NCBI RefSeq assembly: GCF_036246005.1
Contig: NZ_CP109171.1
Coordinates: 7,118,001-7,182,000 of the forward strand
Reading direction: 5' to 3'
Source: Streptomyces sp. NBC_01723
GTDB lineage: Bacteria; Actinomycetota; Actinomycetes; Streptomycetales; Streptomycetaceae
Length of the DNA: 64,000 nucleotides
Part shown: piece after piece, positions 1 through 8,872 of the stretch
Layout of the letters: the number at the start of each line of letters is the position of its first letter
Position numbering within the stretch: position 1 is the first letter of the stretch
Made by a program: the position numbers and the translations under genes
Notes under the pieces: generated by a model
Seen by the model: only the letters and a program-made list of their open reading frames with translations
Told to the model about the DNA's origin: nothing
Database searches by the model: none

Positions 1-367
1 GAACGCCGAGAAGAGACCCTTTCCTTCAAGATCCTGGCCTTATGGCGCGATTCGGTCCGCACATCACGGCCGTCGACCCCCCGATTCGGTGACCTACGTC
101 ATTGTAACGGGCGTTCAATCTATGGCGTCGCGAGTTTCAGGAACTCGTCGCGCAGAGCCCGCCTTGGTCTCTGCCTGGCGGGCTCGGAGCTGAGCGCCCT
201 GCTTCGCCCGATCGTGGCCGTTCTGAAGAAGGCCAGTCTCTGTCAGGTAGGTGTAACGTTTTACGCCAGAGGATGGTTCAACGGTGGTGGACCAGGCGGG
301 CGGCAGTCAGAGGGATGACGGTCCCTGCCGGATGGGTGTCAGCATGGGCGATCAGCGGCTCATGGTT
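1..367. other. Left margin, no gene recognised
   Basis: No reading frame here has a recognisable product on either strand, and no RNA gene or strong hairpin was seen. The right edge abuts the putative end of the outer IS3 near 368, where a TTGAACCGCTCC-type terminus occurs. It may be decayed IS or intergenic DNA. Confidence 0.4.
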
Positions 368-397
368 ACTTGAACCGCTCCGGGATCGGTGGAGGCT

Positions 398-733
398 CTA
401 TGCGTTGGCTCCAGCCGCCGGTTGGGGCTGGTGTTGAGCGTAGTAGTTGGTCTGGTGCTCGTGGGGCGGGATGTCTCTGATCGCTGTGTGGAGGCGCTGG
501 TTGTTGAACCAGTCGACCCATTCCGCAGTGGCGAGTTCGACGTCGGCAAGGCTGTGCCAGGGCCGACGGGGCTTGATCAACTCCGTCTTGTAGAGGCCGA
601 TCTGGGATTCCATGAGCGCGTTGTCCAGGGCGTTGCCGACGGTGCCGATCGAGGCGTCGATGCCGGCGTCGAGGAGGTGGGCGGTGAAGGCGATCGAGGT
701 GTACTGGGTGAGTTCAACCGGTCGATGCAACAC
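398..733 (-). pseudogene. IS3 orfB transposase, C-terminal third
   Basis: This is the 3' part of an IS3-family orfB (rve integrase fold). It reads from QYTSIAFTAHLLDAGI through the catalytic-glutamate region DNALMESQIGLYKTELI to an H-T-A-rich end. The N-terminal part lies at 3105-3640; IS30 separates the two. The first ~36 codons are DNA-identical to the equivalent piece at 36548-36625, but sequence diverges right after GTV, so the two loci share a recombined segment. Not functional as it stands. Confidence 0.8.
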
Positions 734-1397
734 CGGGTTGTTGAAGTGAGCGTAGTTGCTCTTCGAAGACTTCGGCGGGGGTCTTCCAGCCGAGGGTCTT
801 GCGGGGCCGGTTGTTGAGTGCGTATGCGACGGCTTCGGGGTCTTCGGCGGACCACCGGGACAGGTCTGTGTCTTTCGGGAAATACTGTCGCAGCAGCCCG
901 TTGGTGTTCTCGTTCGCCGGTCGCTGCCAGGGCGAGTGTGGGTCAGCGAAGAACACCCTGGTCCCGCTCTCCATGGCGAACTGGGCGTGGCCGGAGGGCT
1001 CCTTCCCGCGGTCCCAGGTGAGGGTCTTGCGTAGTTGCTCGGGCACCTTGGTCATCGCTTCCGTCAGCGCCGCGTTCATCGCCGTGGCCCCGTATCCGCC
1101 GAGCGATGGTCCGTTCTTGACGTACGGTTTCTCGCCCCAGCCGTCCAGCCGTGGGAGATGGACCAGGAGCGTGGACCTGCTGCTGCGCTCGACGAGCGTG
1201 CCGATCGCGGACCTACCCGTCCCGATGATCAGGTCACCCTGCCCAATGGCCTGGGACAGCACGGTCGTCGGCCTCGGCCGGGCGCTCGCTGAGAACGACG
1301 TCAGCAGTGACGTGGCCCTGCGGCTTGTTCCGGGACCGCGCCCTTGGCGCCCGCAGTGCACGGCCCGTGCGCAAGCACGTGACCAGCTCGCGCTTAA

Positions 1398-2281
1398 TTG
1401 GCTCTAACAAAAGCTGCTGATCATGAGGCTGTCGGCCTCTCTGCTCGTATGTCTGGGCATGGGAAACCGTCAGTCGCGGCCGTGGATCGTGTCGGATGAA
1501 CTGTGGACGCTGGTCGAGCCGTTGTTGCCGAAGCCGGGTCCGAAGAAGGCCGAGGGCAGACCGCGGGTGCCGGACCGCCAGGCCCTGTGCGGGATCCTCT
1601 TCGTCCTGCACACCGGTATCCAGTGGGAGTACCTGCCCCAGGAACTCGGCTTCGGCTCGGGCATGACCTGCTGGCGGCGCCTGGCGGCCTGGAACGAGGC
1701 CGGCGTCTGGGACCAGCTCCACCAGCTGCTGCTGAACGAGCTGCGGTCGAAGGACCGGCTGGACTGGGAGCGGGCGGTGATCGACTCCTCGCACGTGCGG
1801 GCCGCCCAACGGGGCCCAAAGCGGACCGAGCCCGGCCGGCCGCGCACGCCCGGGCAGCAAGCACCACCTCATCGTCGACGGCCAGGGCATCCCGCTCGCG
1901 GTGTCCCTGACCGGCGGCAACCGCAACGACGTCACCCAACTCGAGCCGCTGCTCGACAAGATTCCCGCCGTCGCGGGCCAGGTCGGCAGACCCCGCCGAC
2001 GCCCCGACGCACTCCTGGCCGACCGCGGCTACGACCACGACAAATACCGCCGCCTGCTCTGGCAGCGAGGGATCCGCCCCGTGATCGCGAAGAGAGGCGA
2101 GCCGCACGGCACTGGCCTGGGCACCTTCCGCTACGTCGTCGAGCGAACGATCGCCTGGCTCCACGGCTTCCGCCGCCTGCGCATCCGCTGGGAACGACGC
2201 GACGACATCCACGAGGCCTTCCTCGGCCTCGCCGTCTGCCTGATCACCCACCGCCACGTCCAACGCCTTTGTTAGGACCTC
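1398..2281 (+). mobile_element. IS5-family element (IS427-like), 884 bp, copy 1
   Basis: The 884-bp element is bounded by TAA on both sides (1395-1397 and 2282-2284). The imperfect terminal repeats share CTAACAAA. Comparison with the uninterrupted IS30 at 35865-35885 shows the insertion point directly. Copy 2 (28232-29115) has the same length and the same TAA duplication. Confidence 0.9.
1459..2275 (+). CDS. IS5 family transposase (two overlapping frames)
   Basis: DDE transposase made from two frames. Frame 1 (from ATG 1459, MGNRQSRPWIVSDEL) holds the N-terminal DUF4096-like domain and the first catalytic Asp region (AVIDSSHVRA). Frame 2 (to 2275) holds SLTGGNRND, the second Asp in LLADRGYDHD, and the C-terminal VVERTIAWLHGFRRLR block with the catalytic Glu. 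The frames change near 1850-1890 at GGGCAGCAAG. Copy 2 changes frame at the same place, which fits programmed -1 frameshifting as in the IS427 group. Copy 1 shows no other lesion. Confidence 0.8.
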
Positions 2282-3104
2282 TAAGCGCGCCTCGGCCCTC
2301 GATGAACAGCGCCTGGTAAATCGCCTCATGACTGATGCGCATGGACTCATCATCCGGGAAATCGACCCGCAGCCGGCAGGCGATCTGCTCCGGGCTCCAT
2401 GCCGTTGACCACCGTCTGTCCTGGCGATGGGGCTTGTTCAGGCCCTTCCACGGCGGCGTCGCAGGACCTGGAATGATCGTGCCGTCGGGGCGGCGCACGT
2501 CACCGGCGAGTCGGTCCTGCACGTACTTACGCAAACGGCCGTTGCCCACGAGCCTGGCCGTCTTCGGGCGCTTCGCGGCCTGCTGCGCTTTCCACTGGGC
2601 CACCACGGCGCGATAGACCGGCTTACCACCCCTGGTCGCGGCGTTGCGACGCAGCTCGCGAGAGATCGTTCCCGGGTCGCGCCCGAGCGTGCGGGCGATC
2701 TCACGCACGCCCTTGTCCCGGGCCCTGAGCAAGGCGATCTCCTCGCGTTCGGCGAACGACAGGTAGCGGCCGGAGGGCTCGTCCAGACTCAGCGGCGCCA
2801 TCCCGCCAGCGTGTCGGAACCATCGAATCCCGACCGGTGCCGACACGCCGACCCCCTCGGCGGCCTGGACCGAGGTGACCCCGGATGCGATCAGACGCCA
2901 GAACTCCCGTTGCACAGCACGCGATGGCTCAGGCCGGCCCGGCAACCGCATCGGCGCCCGCATTGCCCTATCCGCTGCCCACTGCCGCCGCGCACCCGGT
3001 GGCGCCTGCGGCATCTGCTTCCTCGGTCGTCCCATTGCACACCTCCGTGATCAGAAGGTGTTGCGACGACCACTTCAATCCACCCTGGCTGCCCGCATCC
3101 GAAT

Positions 3105-3640
3105 GATGAATCAGCCCGGACTTGTTCGACCACGTCCAGAACAGGCTCGTGTGCCAGCTCATCGATGCCTCCCACCCCAGGTTCCGCCGGGAGAAGGCAT
3201 CGACGCAGAACGCGACGTAGACGGTGCCGGCCCAGGAGGGCACGTAGGTGAAGTCCGCCACCCACAGCCGGTCCGGGCCGGCAGCATGGAAGTCGCGATT
3301 GACCAGGTCGCCCGCTCGACGGCCATCCTTGCCGGGTACGGTGGTGCGAACCTTGCGGCCCCTGACCGCTCCGGCCAGGCCCTCGGCCCGCATCAGGCGC
3401 TCGACCGTGCAGCGGGCCACTGGTATGCCCGCGCGCCGCAGCTGATGCCAGACCTTGCGCGCCCCGTAGACGCCGTAGTTGGCCTGGTGAATCCGTCGGA
3501 CCTCGGCGATCAGCTCGGCGTCGCGCACTGACCGGGCCGCGGGCGCACGGCGCTTGGCCGCGTACTACGTCGAGGCAGCGATGGTCAGGGTGCGGCAGAT
3601 CGGTTCGACACCGAACCGATCGCGTGGGCGTCGATGAAGC
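3105..3640 (-). pseudogene. IS3 orfB transposase, N-terminal part
   Basis: This encodes the HTH_21 region (VRRIHQANYGVYGARKVWHQLRR) and the first integrase motifs (LWVADFTYVPSWAGTVYVAFCVDAFSRR) up to HHSDAGSQ, where IS30 is inserted. It lies downstream of orfA and was presumably expressed by -1 frameshift from it. The missing C-terminal third is at 398-733. Confidence 0.8.
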
Positions 3641-3643
3641 GGA

Positions 3644-3961
3644 TCAGCGCGGCGGTCGGGGGTCGAGCTCCGCTGCGAAAAAAGCAGCAGCCTTGAGGAT
3701 CTCGTTCGCCCGCCGCAGCTCGGCGTTCTCCTTCTCCAACCGCCGGACCCGCTCGGACTCATCACGGGCGACAGTAGCCTGCGGGTCAGCCTGGACCTCG
3801 TGCCTCTTCACCCAGTGCCGCAAGGCTTCGGGATGAATGCCGAGCAGGTCACCGACCTCGCGGATGATCCCCGGCCGCCCCGGGGCCTCGCGTCGCTTCT
3901 CTGCGACCATCCGCACCGCTCGCTCGATCAGCTCCGGTGGGTACTTCCGCTGGGCAGGCAT
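3644..3961 (-). CDS. IS3 family orfA (HTH protein)
   Basis: A 105-residue HTH_Tnp_1 protein: ERAVRMVAEKRRE, then the helix-turn-helix LLGIHPEALRHWVKRHEVQAD, and a C-terminal leucine-zipper-like coiled coil (RVRRLEKENAELRRANEILKAAAFFAAEL) ending at the usual frameshift zone. It normally acts as the DNA-binding portion of the OrfAB fusion. orfA is intact but its orfB partner is broken, so the element is immobile on its own. Confidence 0.88.
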   Translation of the reverse strand: MPAQRKYPPELIERAVRMVAEKRREAPGRPGIIREVGDLLGIHPEALRHWVKRHEVQADPQATVARDESERVRRLEKENAELRRANEILKAAAFFAAELDPRPPR

Positions 3962-4099
3962 GCACGCATCCTTCTAACCTCGCGCTTTCGCGAGGTGGGC
4001 TGTCCAAGAGATGATCAGAAACACGGAAAGTGCCCTTGACCTGCAACGATAGGACTTGCTGAGGGTCCTGTTGGCTGCAAGGAAAAGAGCACTTTCCAG

Positions 4100-5476
4100 G
4101 TGAGAGAGCCTATCTCGTCGTACCCGCGTGTCCGTGTCCAGGGAGACGGTCGGCAGGTGGTCTCGCAGGCCGGTGCGGTCCTGCTGCTGGAGACGGTCCG
4201 CAAGACGGGCCTTGACCAGGCGATATCCGCAGCCCTGGCGCCCTGGCGGAAGCCGCGGGCCGTCCACGATCCCGGGAAGATCCTCCTGGACCTCGCGCTG
4301 GCAGTCGCGATGGGCGGGGACTGCCTGGCGGATATCGGCATGCTGCGGGCCGAGCCGGCCGTGTTCGGGCCGGTCGCCTCCGACCCGACGGTCTCCCGCC
4401 TCATCGACACCCTCGCAGCCTCCGGGGAGAAGGCCCTGCGGGCCATCCGTTCCGCGCGGGCTGAAGTCCGTCAACGTGCCTGGCGGTTGGCCGGACGGGC
4501 AGCGCCTGATGCGGGCGGGGCGGTGACCGTCGACCTCGACGGGGTGCTGGTGATCGCGCACTCGGACAAGGAGGACGCCGCACCCACCTGGAAGCGGACC
4601 TACGGCCATCACCCGCTGATGGGCTTCGTCGACCACGGACCGGGCGGCACGGGGGAACCGGTCGCGGCCCTGCTCAGACCAGGAAACGCGGGCTCGAACA
4701 CCGCGTCCGACCACGTCACCGCCGCCCAACTGGCGCTGGCCCAGCTGCCGAAGAAGTACCGGCGTGGGCGCCGGACCCTGATCCGCACTGACTCCGCGGG
4801 CGGCACTCACGACTTCGTCGCATGGCTCGCCCAGCGGGGACGGTGGCTGTCCTACTCGGTCGGCATGGTGATCACCGACGCGATCCACCAGCACGTGCTG
4901 AAGGTTCCGGCCTCGGCCTGGACGGCGGCCATCGAGACCGGCGGCGAGATCCGCGACGGCGCCTGGGTCGCTGAACTCACCGGCGACGTTCTGGACGGCT
5001 GGCCCAAGGACATGCGGCTGATCGTCAGGAAGGAACGACCGCACCCCGGGGCCCAGTTGAGGCTCACGGACGCGGACGGCATGCGGCTGACCTGTTTCGC
5101 CACCAACACCTCGGGCCGGCCGATCGCCGAGCTCGAGCTCCGTCACCGGCTGCGGGCCCGGGCCGAGGACCGCATCCGGGCCGCCCGGGCCACCGGCCTG
5201 CGGAATCTTCCTCTGCACCGCACGGCCCAGAACCGGATCTGGCTGGAGATCGTGCAGATCGCTCTCGACCTGCTGGCCTGGATGCCGATGCTCGCCCTGA
5301 CCGGCAAGGCCCGTCTCTGGGAACCTCGCCGCCTGCGGCTCCGCCTGTTCACCACGGCCGGACAGCTCGTGACCACCGGCCGTCGGCAAATCCTCCGCCT
5401 GGCCCAGCACTGGCCCTGGACCAGTCACATCACTGCCGCCCTCGAACGGCTCGCACTCCTGCCGAACCCGGGATGA
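4100..5476 (+). CDS. IS1380 family transposase
   Basis: A 458-residue protein of the length expected for IS1380 DDE transposases. Seen are the N-terminal conserved block (LLDLALAVAMGGDCLADIGML), DPTVSRLIDTL, the first Asp in VTVDLDGVLV, the second Asp in LIRTDSAGGTHDF, and the long insertion domain before the final helix with QIALDLLAWMPMLAL. The start is GTG at 4100; no earlier in-frame start is better. The non-coding left arm (~3990-4099) carries an imperfect inverted repeat around GGAAAGTGC and GCACTTTCC, consistent with the IS end. No lesion seen; probably a complete element. Confidence 0.9.
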   Translation: MREPISSYPRVRVQGDGRQVVSQAGAVLLLETVRKTGLDQAISAALAPWRKPRAVHDPGKILLDLALAVAMGGDCLADIGMLRAEPAVFGPVASDPTVSRLIDTLAASGEKALRAIRSARAEVRQRAWRLAGRAAPDAGGAVTVDLDGVLVIAHSDKEDAAPTWKRTYGHHPLMGFVDHGPGGTGEPVAALLRPGNAGSNTASDHVTAAQLALAQLPKKYRRGRRTLIRTDSAGGTHDFVAWLAQRGRWLSYSVGMVITDAIHQHVLKVPASAWTAAIETGGEIRDGAWVAELTGDVLDGWPKDMRLIVRKERPHPGAQLRLTDADGMRLTCFATNTSGRPIAELELRHRLRARAEDRIRAARATGLRNLPLHRTAQNRIWLEIVQIALDLLAWMPMLALTGKARLWEPRRLRLRLFTTAGQLVTTGRRQILRLAQHWPWTSHITAALERLALLPNPG

Positions 5477-5590
5477 GCAGCGGATTCATCCGCCCCTACG
5501 AGAGAACCCTCCGGCCGGAGCAGTGGAACCCGGCGTCCATCCGAGACGACACTCGGGCCCTCAACCTGCCCAGCCTCAGCCCACAGCACG

Positions 5591-5621
5591 AAAACGGTCC
5601 ACCGACTCCGTCGGCGGACCG
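5591..5621 (-). terminator. Rho-independent terminator for the gene at 5655-5996
   Basis: A GC-rich hairpin at 5595-5621 (arms CGGTCC...CCGAC / GTCGG...GGACCG around TCC) is followed on the minus strand by TTTT (AAAA at 5591-5594). It lies 34 bp past the stop of the small minus-strand gene and also faces the end of the IS1380 transposase gene. Confidence 0.65.
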
Positions 5622-5654
5622 TCACGCAAGATCGAGGCTAAGGATCAGCACCCT

Positions 5655-5996
5655 CTACCAAAACCGGAACGGATCACCAGCGATCACACCGGTCATGCTG
5701 TCGATGCCGGGAACCCTGACGATCAGGCCGTCCGGCACCCAGAAGTGCCTGCCGCCGACGGCCTCGTCGGTCCCTGCCCAGAGCTTCATCAAGCGCTCGA
5801 CTTCCGCGACAGTGAACACGGTCGGGGCCCAACGAGATCCATCCTCAAGAGCCACGAAGACATCGACGTTGCAGACCTCGTCCAGGTCCTCGCCGGCGCT
5901 GGGCAGGAACGACGCCTCGAAAGCCTCCGTACGGACCCGATACCAGGGCACGTCCCACCCTCGCTCGATCGGTTCAGATGATGTGCTGCGGCTCAT
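5655..5996 (-). CDS. Small hypothetical protein, paralogue of the IS5 passenger gene
   Basis: A 113-residue soluble, acidic protein of unknown function. It contains PWYRVRTEAFEASFLP, a run of alternating polar and hydrophobic residues (DVFVALEDGSRWAPTVFTV), EVERLMKLW and a glycine/tryptophan segment (GGRHFWVPDGLIVR). There is no signal peptide or membrane span. The protein at 60351-60710 shares this whole order of motifs (PWYRVRTE.FEA.FLP.AGE, DGSRW, TV..VE.LMK.W), so they are paralogues. The C-terminus here ends early (GDPFRFW) where the paralogue has ~17 more residues. A terminator follows. Function is not inferred. Confidence 0.7.
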   Translation of the reverse strand: MSRSTSSEPIERGWDVPWYRVRTEAFEASFLPSAGEDLDEVCNVDVFVALEDGSRWAPTVFTVAEVERLMKLWAGTDEAVGGRHFWVPDGLIVRVPGIDSMTGVIAGDPFRFW

Positions 5997-6089
5997 TGCG
6001 CGAGTGTCCCTGGGCGGGGCATCGATCTCAACCGAGAGCCTCTACAGTGCTGCTGCCCGCGGTCAGAGCTGGGAACATTCGTCCGTACG

Positions 6090-6531
6090 CAACTGGGGAG
6101 AAAAGTCCGTACGCCGACAACTGCCCTCACCCCGGGAGGTCAACCGCTGGATCATCACCGCACCGTCCCGACGCGGCCTACACACCTCCGAAGAGCTGCA
6201 ACGGCTGCGCGTGCACGTGCACTGCCCGGAGCTAAACCGCACTCTCGACCTGATAGACTAATTCGCCGAAATGCTCGATGCCCGCGACACCGCTCCGCTG
6301 CCGGACTGGCTCGAACAACTCATGACCACCCGCCTCCCGGTCCTGGCCAGCCTGGCCCAAGCCATCCGAGAGGACCGGGCAGCAGTCGTGTAGGGATCAC
6401 CACCACGTTCAGCTCCGGCGTCAACGAGGGACGCATCACGTGAAACTCCAGAAGCGTCTCATGACCGACCGCGCCGACGTCCCCCTCCTGCGCCACCGGA
6501 TGATCCTGATAGCCCAACGCCGACACCCGTG
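6090..6531 (+). pseudogene. ISL3 family transposase, C-terminal relic
   Basis: Pieced from at least three frames: REVNRWIITAPSRRG, EELQRLRVHVHCPELNRTLDLI (stop), FAEMLDARDTAPLPDWLEQ, LASLAQAIREDRAAVV (stop), then ITTTFSSGVNEGRIT and KLQKRLMTDRADVPLLRHRMILI. The S-G-V-N-E-G-R block is the C-terminal signature of ISL3 DDE transposases. There are several stops and frameshifts and no N-terminal half, so this is a decayed fragment. Confidence 0.75.
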
Positions 6532-6540
6532 ACAGGGCGT

Positions 6541-6897
6541 TGCCGGCGCATGGTTGCACACCCCGGCTTCACGGATATCTTGTCAGGACCACTTCAGCTC
6601 GTACGTCGACAAGTGATCCATAACCCCAATCGTGGAGTGTTGGCACCCGGATGAAGAGTGATCCTCGCGCTGTCAGTCGATATCAGGCATCGCCGGCGCA
6701 CGACGGTAGAAATGAAATGGGGTCACAGCAGACCCAGACAGGGGCGTTTACGGCTGACTTTGTTGATCACTCGTCCGGGCGCCAAACACAGCATGGGTAG
6801 GTTCCATTTTCAGATCCCAAGGTCCGGAACCGGCTTACAGTTCAGGCGTCGCGGACAAGGGAGGGGTGGTTGTCTGTGTTCTGGAGGCGGGGCAGGC
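6541..6897. other. Spacer between ISL3 relic and repeat gene A
   Basis: No gene was recognised. The part next to repeat gene A (about 6825-6897) matches the DNA downstream of repeat gene C (54031-54110) and then diverges. The conserved module therefore extends ~75 bp past the stop codon; the rest is unassigned. Confidence 0.4.
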
Positions 6898-8367
6898 TCA
6901 GCGCCTCTGTCTCTTGGCCGGTTGAGAGGCCGTCGGGTACCCGAAAGCCGGCGGTGCCGCTTGGGAAGGGCCCGGCTGGTGACCGGCCTGGGGACTGGAG
7001 AACTGACCGGAACCGGCCGCGGACACCAGATATCTCCCCACTGGGTTCTGCGCCTCGTCCGAGGCAGGCAGAACTCCCGGCAGCGGCACAGCGGCCCCGC
7101 TCCAAGACTGTGCAGCCCCCGCACCGGGCAGCCCCAGCCCGGGCTGCACACCGCCGACAACCACACCGGACAAGAAGTCCCGCTGCCGCGGTACCGCCGG
7201 GTCGATGTAGTAACCCGCCCCCTGCGGCCGTGGCTTCAGGGGGATCTGCGCATCCGCCAGCACCTTCCCCTCCGCTTCACTGACCACCCTCGCAGGGTTG
7301 AGGAGGTTATGCATCCGCTGCCGGGCCGCGTTCTCCCACGCGGGCGCGTCCTTCCTGGCCACCATGGGGAGGTGACCGAGGGGGACCTGGGCGGGGTGTT
7401 CCGGCTCGCGGGTCAGACCGTACAGCCGTGCCATCCCCATGGCATTGCTGACATTCGCAGCCGCCCTGGTGTCCTCACTGTGCCGCGGCACCGCCGGGTC
7501 GATGTAGTAACCCGCTCCCTGCGGCCGTGGCTTCAGGGGGATCTGCGCATCCGCCAGCACCTTCCCCTCCGCTTCACTGACCGCGCTCACAGGGCGGAGG
7601 AGGTTATGCATCCGCTTCCGGGCCGCGTTCTCCCATGCGGGCGCGTCCTTCCTGGCCTGCGGGGGGACGTGGCCGAGGGGGACCTGGGCGGGGTGTTCCG
7701 GCTCGCCGCTCAGGCCGTACAGCCGGGCCATCCCCGTGGCGTTGCTGACATGCGCAACCGCCCTGGTGTCCTCACTGTGCCGCGGCACCCCCGGGTCGAT
7801 GTAGTAACCCGCCCCCTGCGGCCGTGGCTTCACGGGGATCTGCACATCCGCCAGCACCTTCATCTCCGCTTCACTGGCCACCCTCTCAGGGATGAGGAGA
7901 TCATGCATCCGCTGCCGGGCCGCTTTCTCCCACGCGGGCGCGTCCTTCCTGCTTCGCGTGGGGAGGTGGCCGAGGGGGACCTGGGCGGGGTGTTCCGGCT
8001 CGCGGGTCAGGCCGTACAGCCGTGCGATCCCCGTGGCGTTGCTGACATGCGCAGCCGCCCTGGTGTCCTCACTGTGCCGCGCTACCGCCGGGTCGATGTA
8101 GTAACCCGCCGCCTGCGGCCGTGGCTTCAGGGGGATCTGCGCATCCACCAGCACCTTCCCCTCCGCTTCACTGATGACCACCCTCGCAGGGCTGAGGAGA
8201 TGATGCATCCGCTGCCGGGCCGCTTTCTCCCACGCGGGCGCGTCCTTCCTGATCCGCTTGGGGAGGTGGCCGAGGGGGACCTGGGCGGGGTGTTCCGGCT
8301 CGCCGCTCAGGCCGTACAGCCGGGCCATCCCCAGAGCGTGCCCTTGAAGGGGAGCCTGCTGATCCAT
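6898..8367 (-). CDS. Tandem-repeat protein, copy A (four ~99-residue units)
   Basis: 489 residues with no family I recognise. After a 14-residue leader come four units beginning at nucleotides 8328, 8028, 7731 and 7434, i.e. 100, 99 and 99 residues apart. Each unit runs ARLYGL-(SGE or TRE)-PEHPAQVPLGHLP, a variable triplet, RKDAPAWE.AAR.RMH, LL.P, SEAEGKVLADAQIP, KPRPQGAGYYIDPAV and HSEDTRAAAHVSNA. The tail is Gly/Pro/Ser/Gln-rich and ends PAKRQRR. The start is set by GGAGG, 5 nt before ATG 8367. There is no signal peptide or membrane span. Cytoplasmic binding or scaffold repeats are possible, but function is unknown. Paralogues: 22252-23901 and 52564-54030. Confidence 0.8.
   Translation of the reverse strand: MDQQAPLQGHALGMARLYGLSGEPEHPAQVPLGHLPKRIRKDAPAWEKAARQRMHHLLSPARVVISEAEGKVLVDAQIPLKPRPQAAGYYIDPAVARHSEDTRAAAHVSNATGIARLYGLTREPEHPAQVPLGHLPTRSRKDAPAWEKAARQRMHDLLIPERVASEAEMKVLADVQIPVKPRPQGAGYYIDPGVPRHSEDTRAVAHVSNATGMARLYGLSGEPEHPAQVPLGHVPPQARKDAPAWENAARKRMHNLLRPVSAVSEAEGKVLADAQIPLKPRPQGAGYYIDPAVPRHSEDTRAAANVSNAMGMARLYGLTREPEHPAQVPLGHLPMVARKDAPAWENAARQRMHNLLNPARVVSEAEGKVLADAQIPLKPRPQGAGYYIDPAVPRQRDFLSGVVVGGVQPGLGLPGAGAAQSWSGAAVPLPGVLPASDEAQNPVGRYLVSAAGSGQFSSPQAGHQPGPSQAAPPAFGYPTASQPAKRQRR
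7135..8328 (-). repeat. Four in-frame ~297-bp direct repeats (copy A)
   Basis: Unit starts are at 8328, 8028, 7731 and 7434. Spacing is 300, 297 and 297 bp; the first unit carries one extra codon (VVIS rather than VVS). Units 1 and 3 have SGE and units 2 and 4 have TRE after RLYGL. Confidence 0.9.
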
Positions 8368-8669
8368 GACATCCTCCATACGCAAACCGCCGACAACACC
8401 CCCCTCAACGCAGCACACCGCCCGACGGTTCAACACCCGCCTGCCCTAGCTTGATCTTTAACGTGCGCCGTCGAACGGTGCGTCGTGCTTGATCACTCGG
8501 TTCGGTGTCCGCCGTACACGGAAGCGGCCTTCGTCTGAACATGTGCTCCGACCAAGGAACACACACGTCCAGCACGAAGGCCGTGAGGATGAGTCTGCTG
8601 CATCGTGATGTCCGGCGAGAGCCGCCAGTGGAACTGTCACGCTTCCCTACGTTGTTCTGCGGGATGCGG

Positions 8670-8872
8670 TGAGCCCTTCGTATGGTTGACCCGCCCAGGG
8701 GTGTCGGGTGTGGCTTTCACGCTTCTGCCGTTGTGGCTTGCCCGGATTGGCCACCCGACGCCCCACGACGACTCGGCTGCTAATTAGGAATTGCGAATGA
8801 TCGCTCCGTAGGGAATCGACAGCGAGGTCGTCCGTCGGGAGGCACCAGCAGCACACCGCACGGAGGCACCAC
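8670..8872 (+). ncRNA. Candidate bridge RNA region of IS110
   Basis: IS110-family elements encode a structured bridge RNA in the non-coding end, with loops that pair to target and donor DNA. This 203-nt left end is the only non-coding part large enough. It contains ATTAGGAAT at 8783-8791, matching the DNA next to the right-end core, as a donor guide would. Transcription and folding were not tested. Confidence 0.35.

Larger units (their letters stand above)
714..3035 (-). pseudogene. IS30 family transposase, split by IS5 and frameshifted
   Basis: The N-terminal half (2285-3035) starts with MGRPRKQ and has an HTH (REEIALLRARDKGVREIARTLG) and the ISHEAIYQALF motif typical of IS30. The C-terminal half (714-1394) has GDLIIGTGRSAIGTLVERSSR, the D-containing DDE core, and PWQRPANENTNG with the catalytic-E region. 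IS5 interrupts at 1395-2284 with a TAA duplication. An extra base near 1240, just before GDLIIG, shifts the frame; the other IS30 copy has the same lesion near 36020, so it predates the duplication. Dead twice over. Confidence 0.85.
368..3990 (-). mobile_element. IS3 element containing IS30 containing IS5 (three-level nest)
   Basis: From right to left on the minus strand lie IS3 orfA (3644-3961), the first part of orfB, an IS30 transposase that is itself split by an 884-bp IS5 (1398-2281), and the last third of IS3 orfB (398-733). The IS3 orfB sequence stops at its HHSDAGSQ motif near 3105 and resumes at QYTS near 718, so IS30 sits inside the integrase domain. The outer IS3 ends are approximate, because no clear inverted repeat pair was found. 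Confidence 0.75.

Noticed and set aside
7135..8328. CRISPR-like array
   Set aside because: Units are 297 bp, in-frame coding and contiguous, with no short repeats or spacers.
6658..8454. Long open frame antisense to repeat gene A (~598 codons), with equivalents antisense to B (22039-23823) and C (52450-54006)
   Set aside because: The sense strand has the GGAGG-ATG start, regular protein-like units and a normal composition. The antisense frames are Arg/Pro/His-rich and stay open because the repeat length is a multiple of three in very GC-rich DNA.
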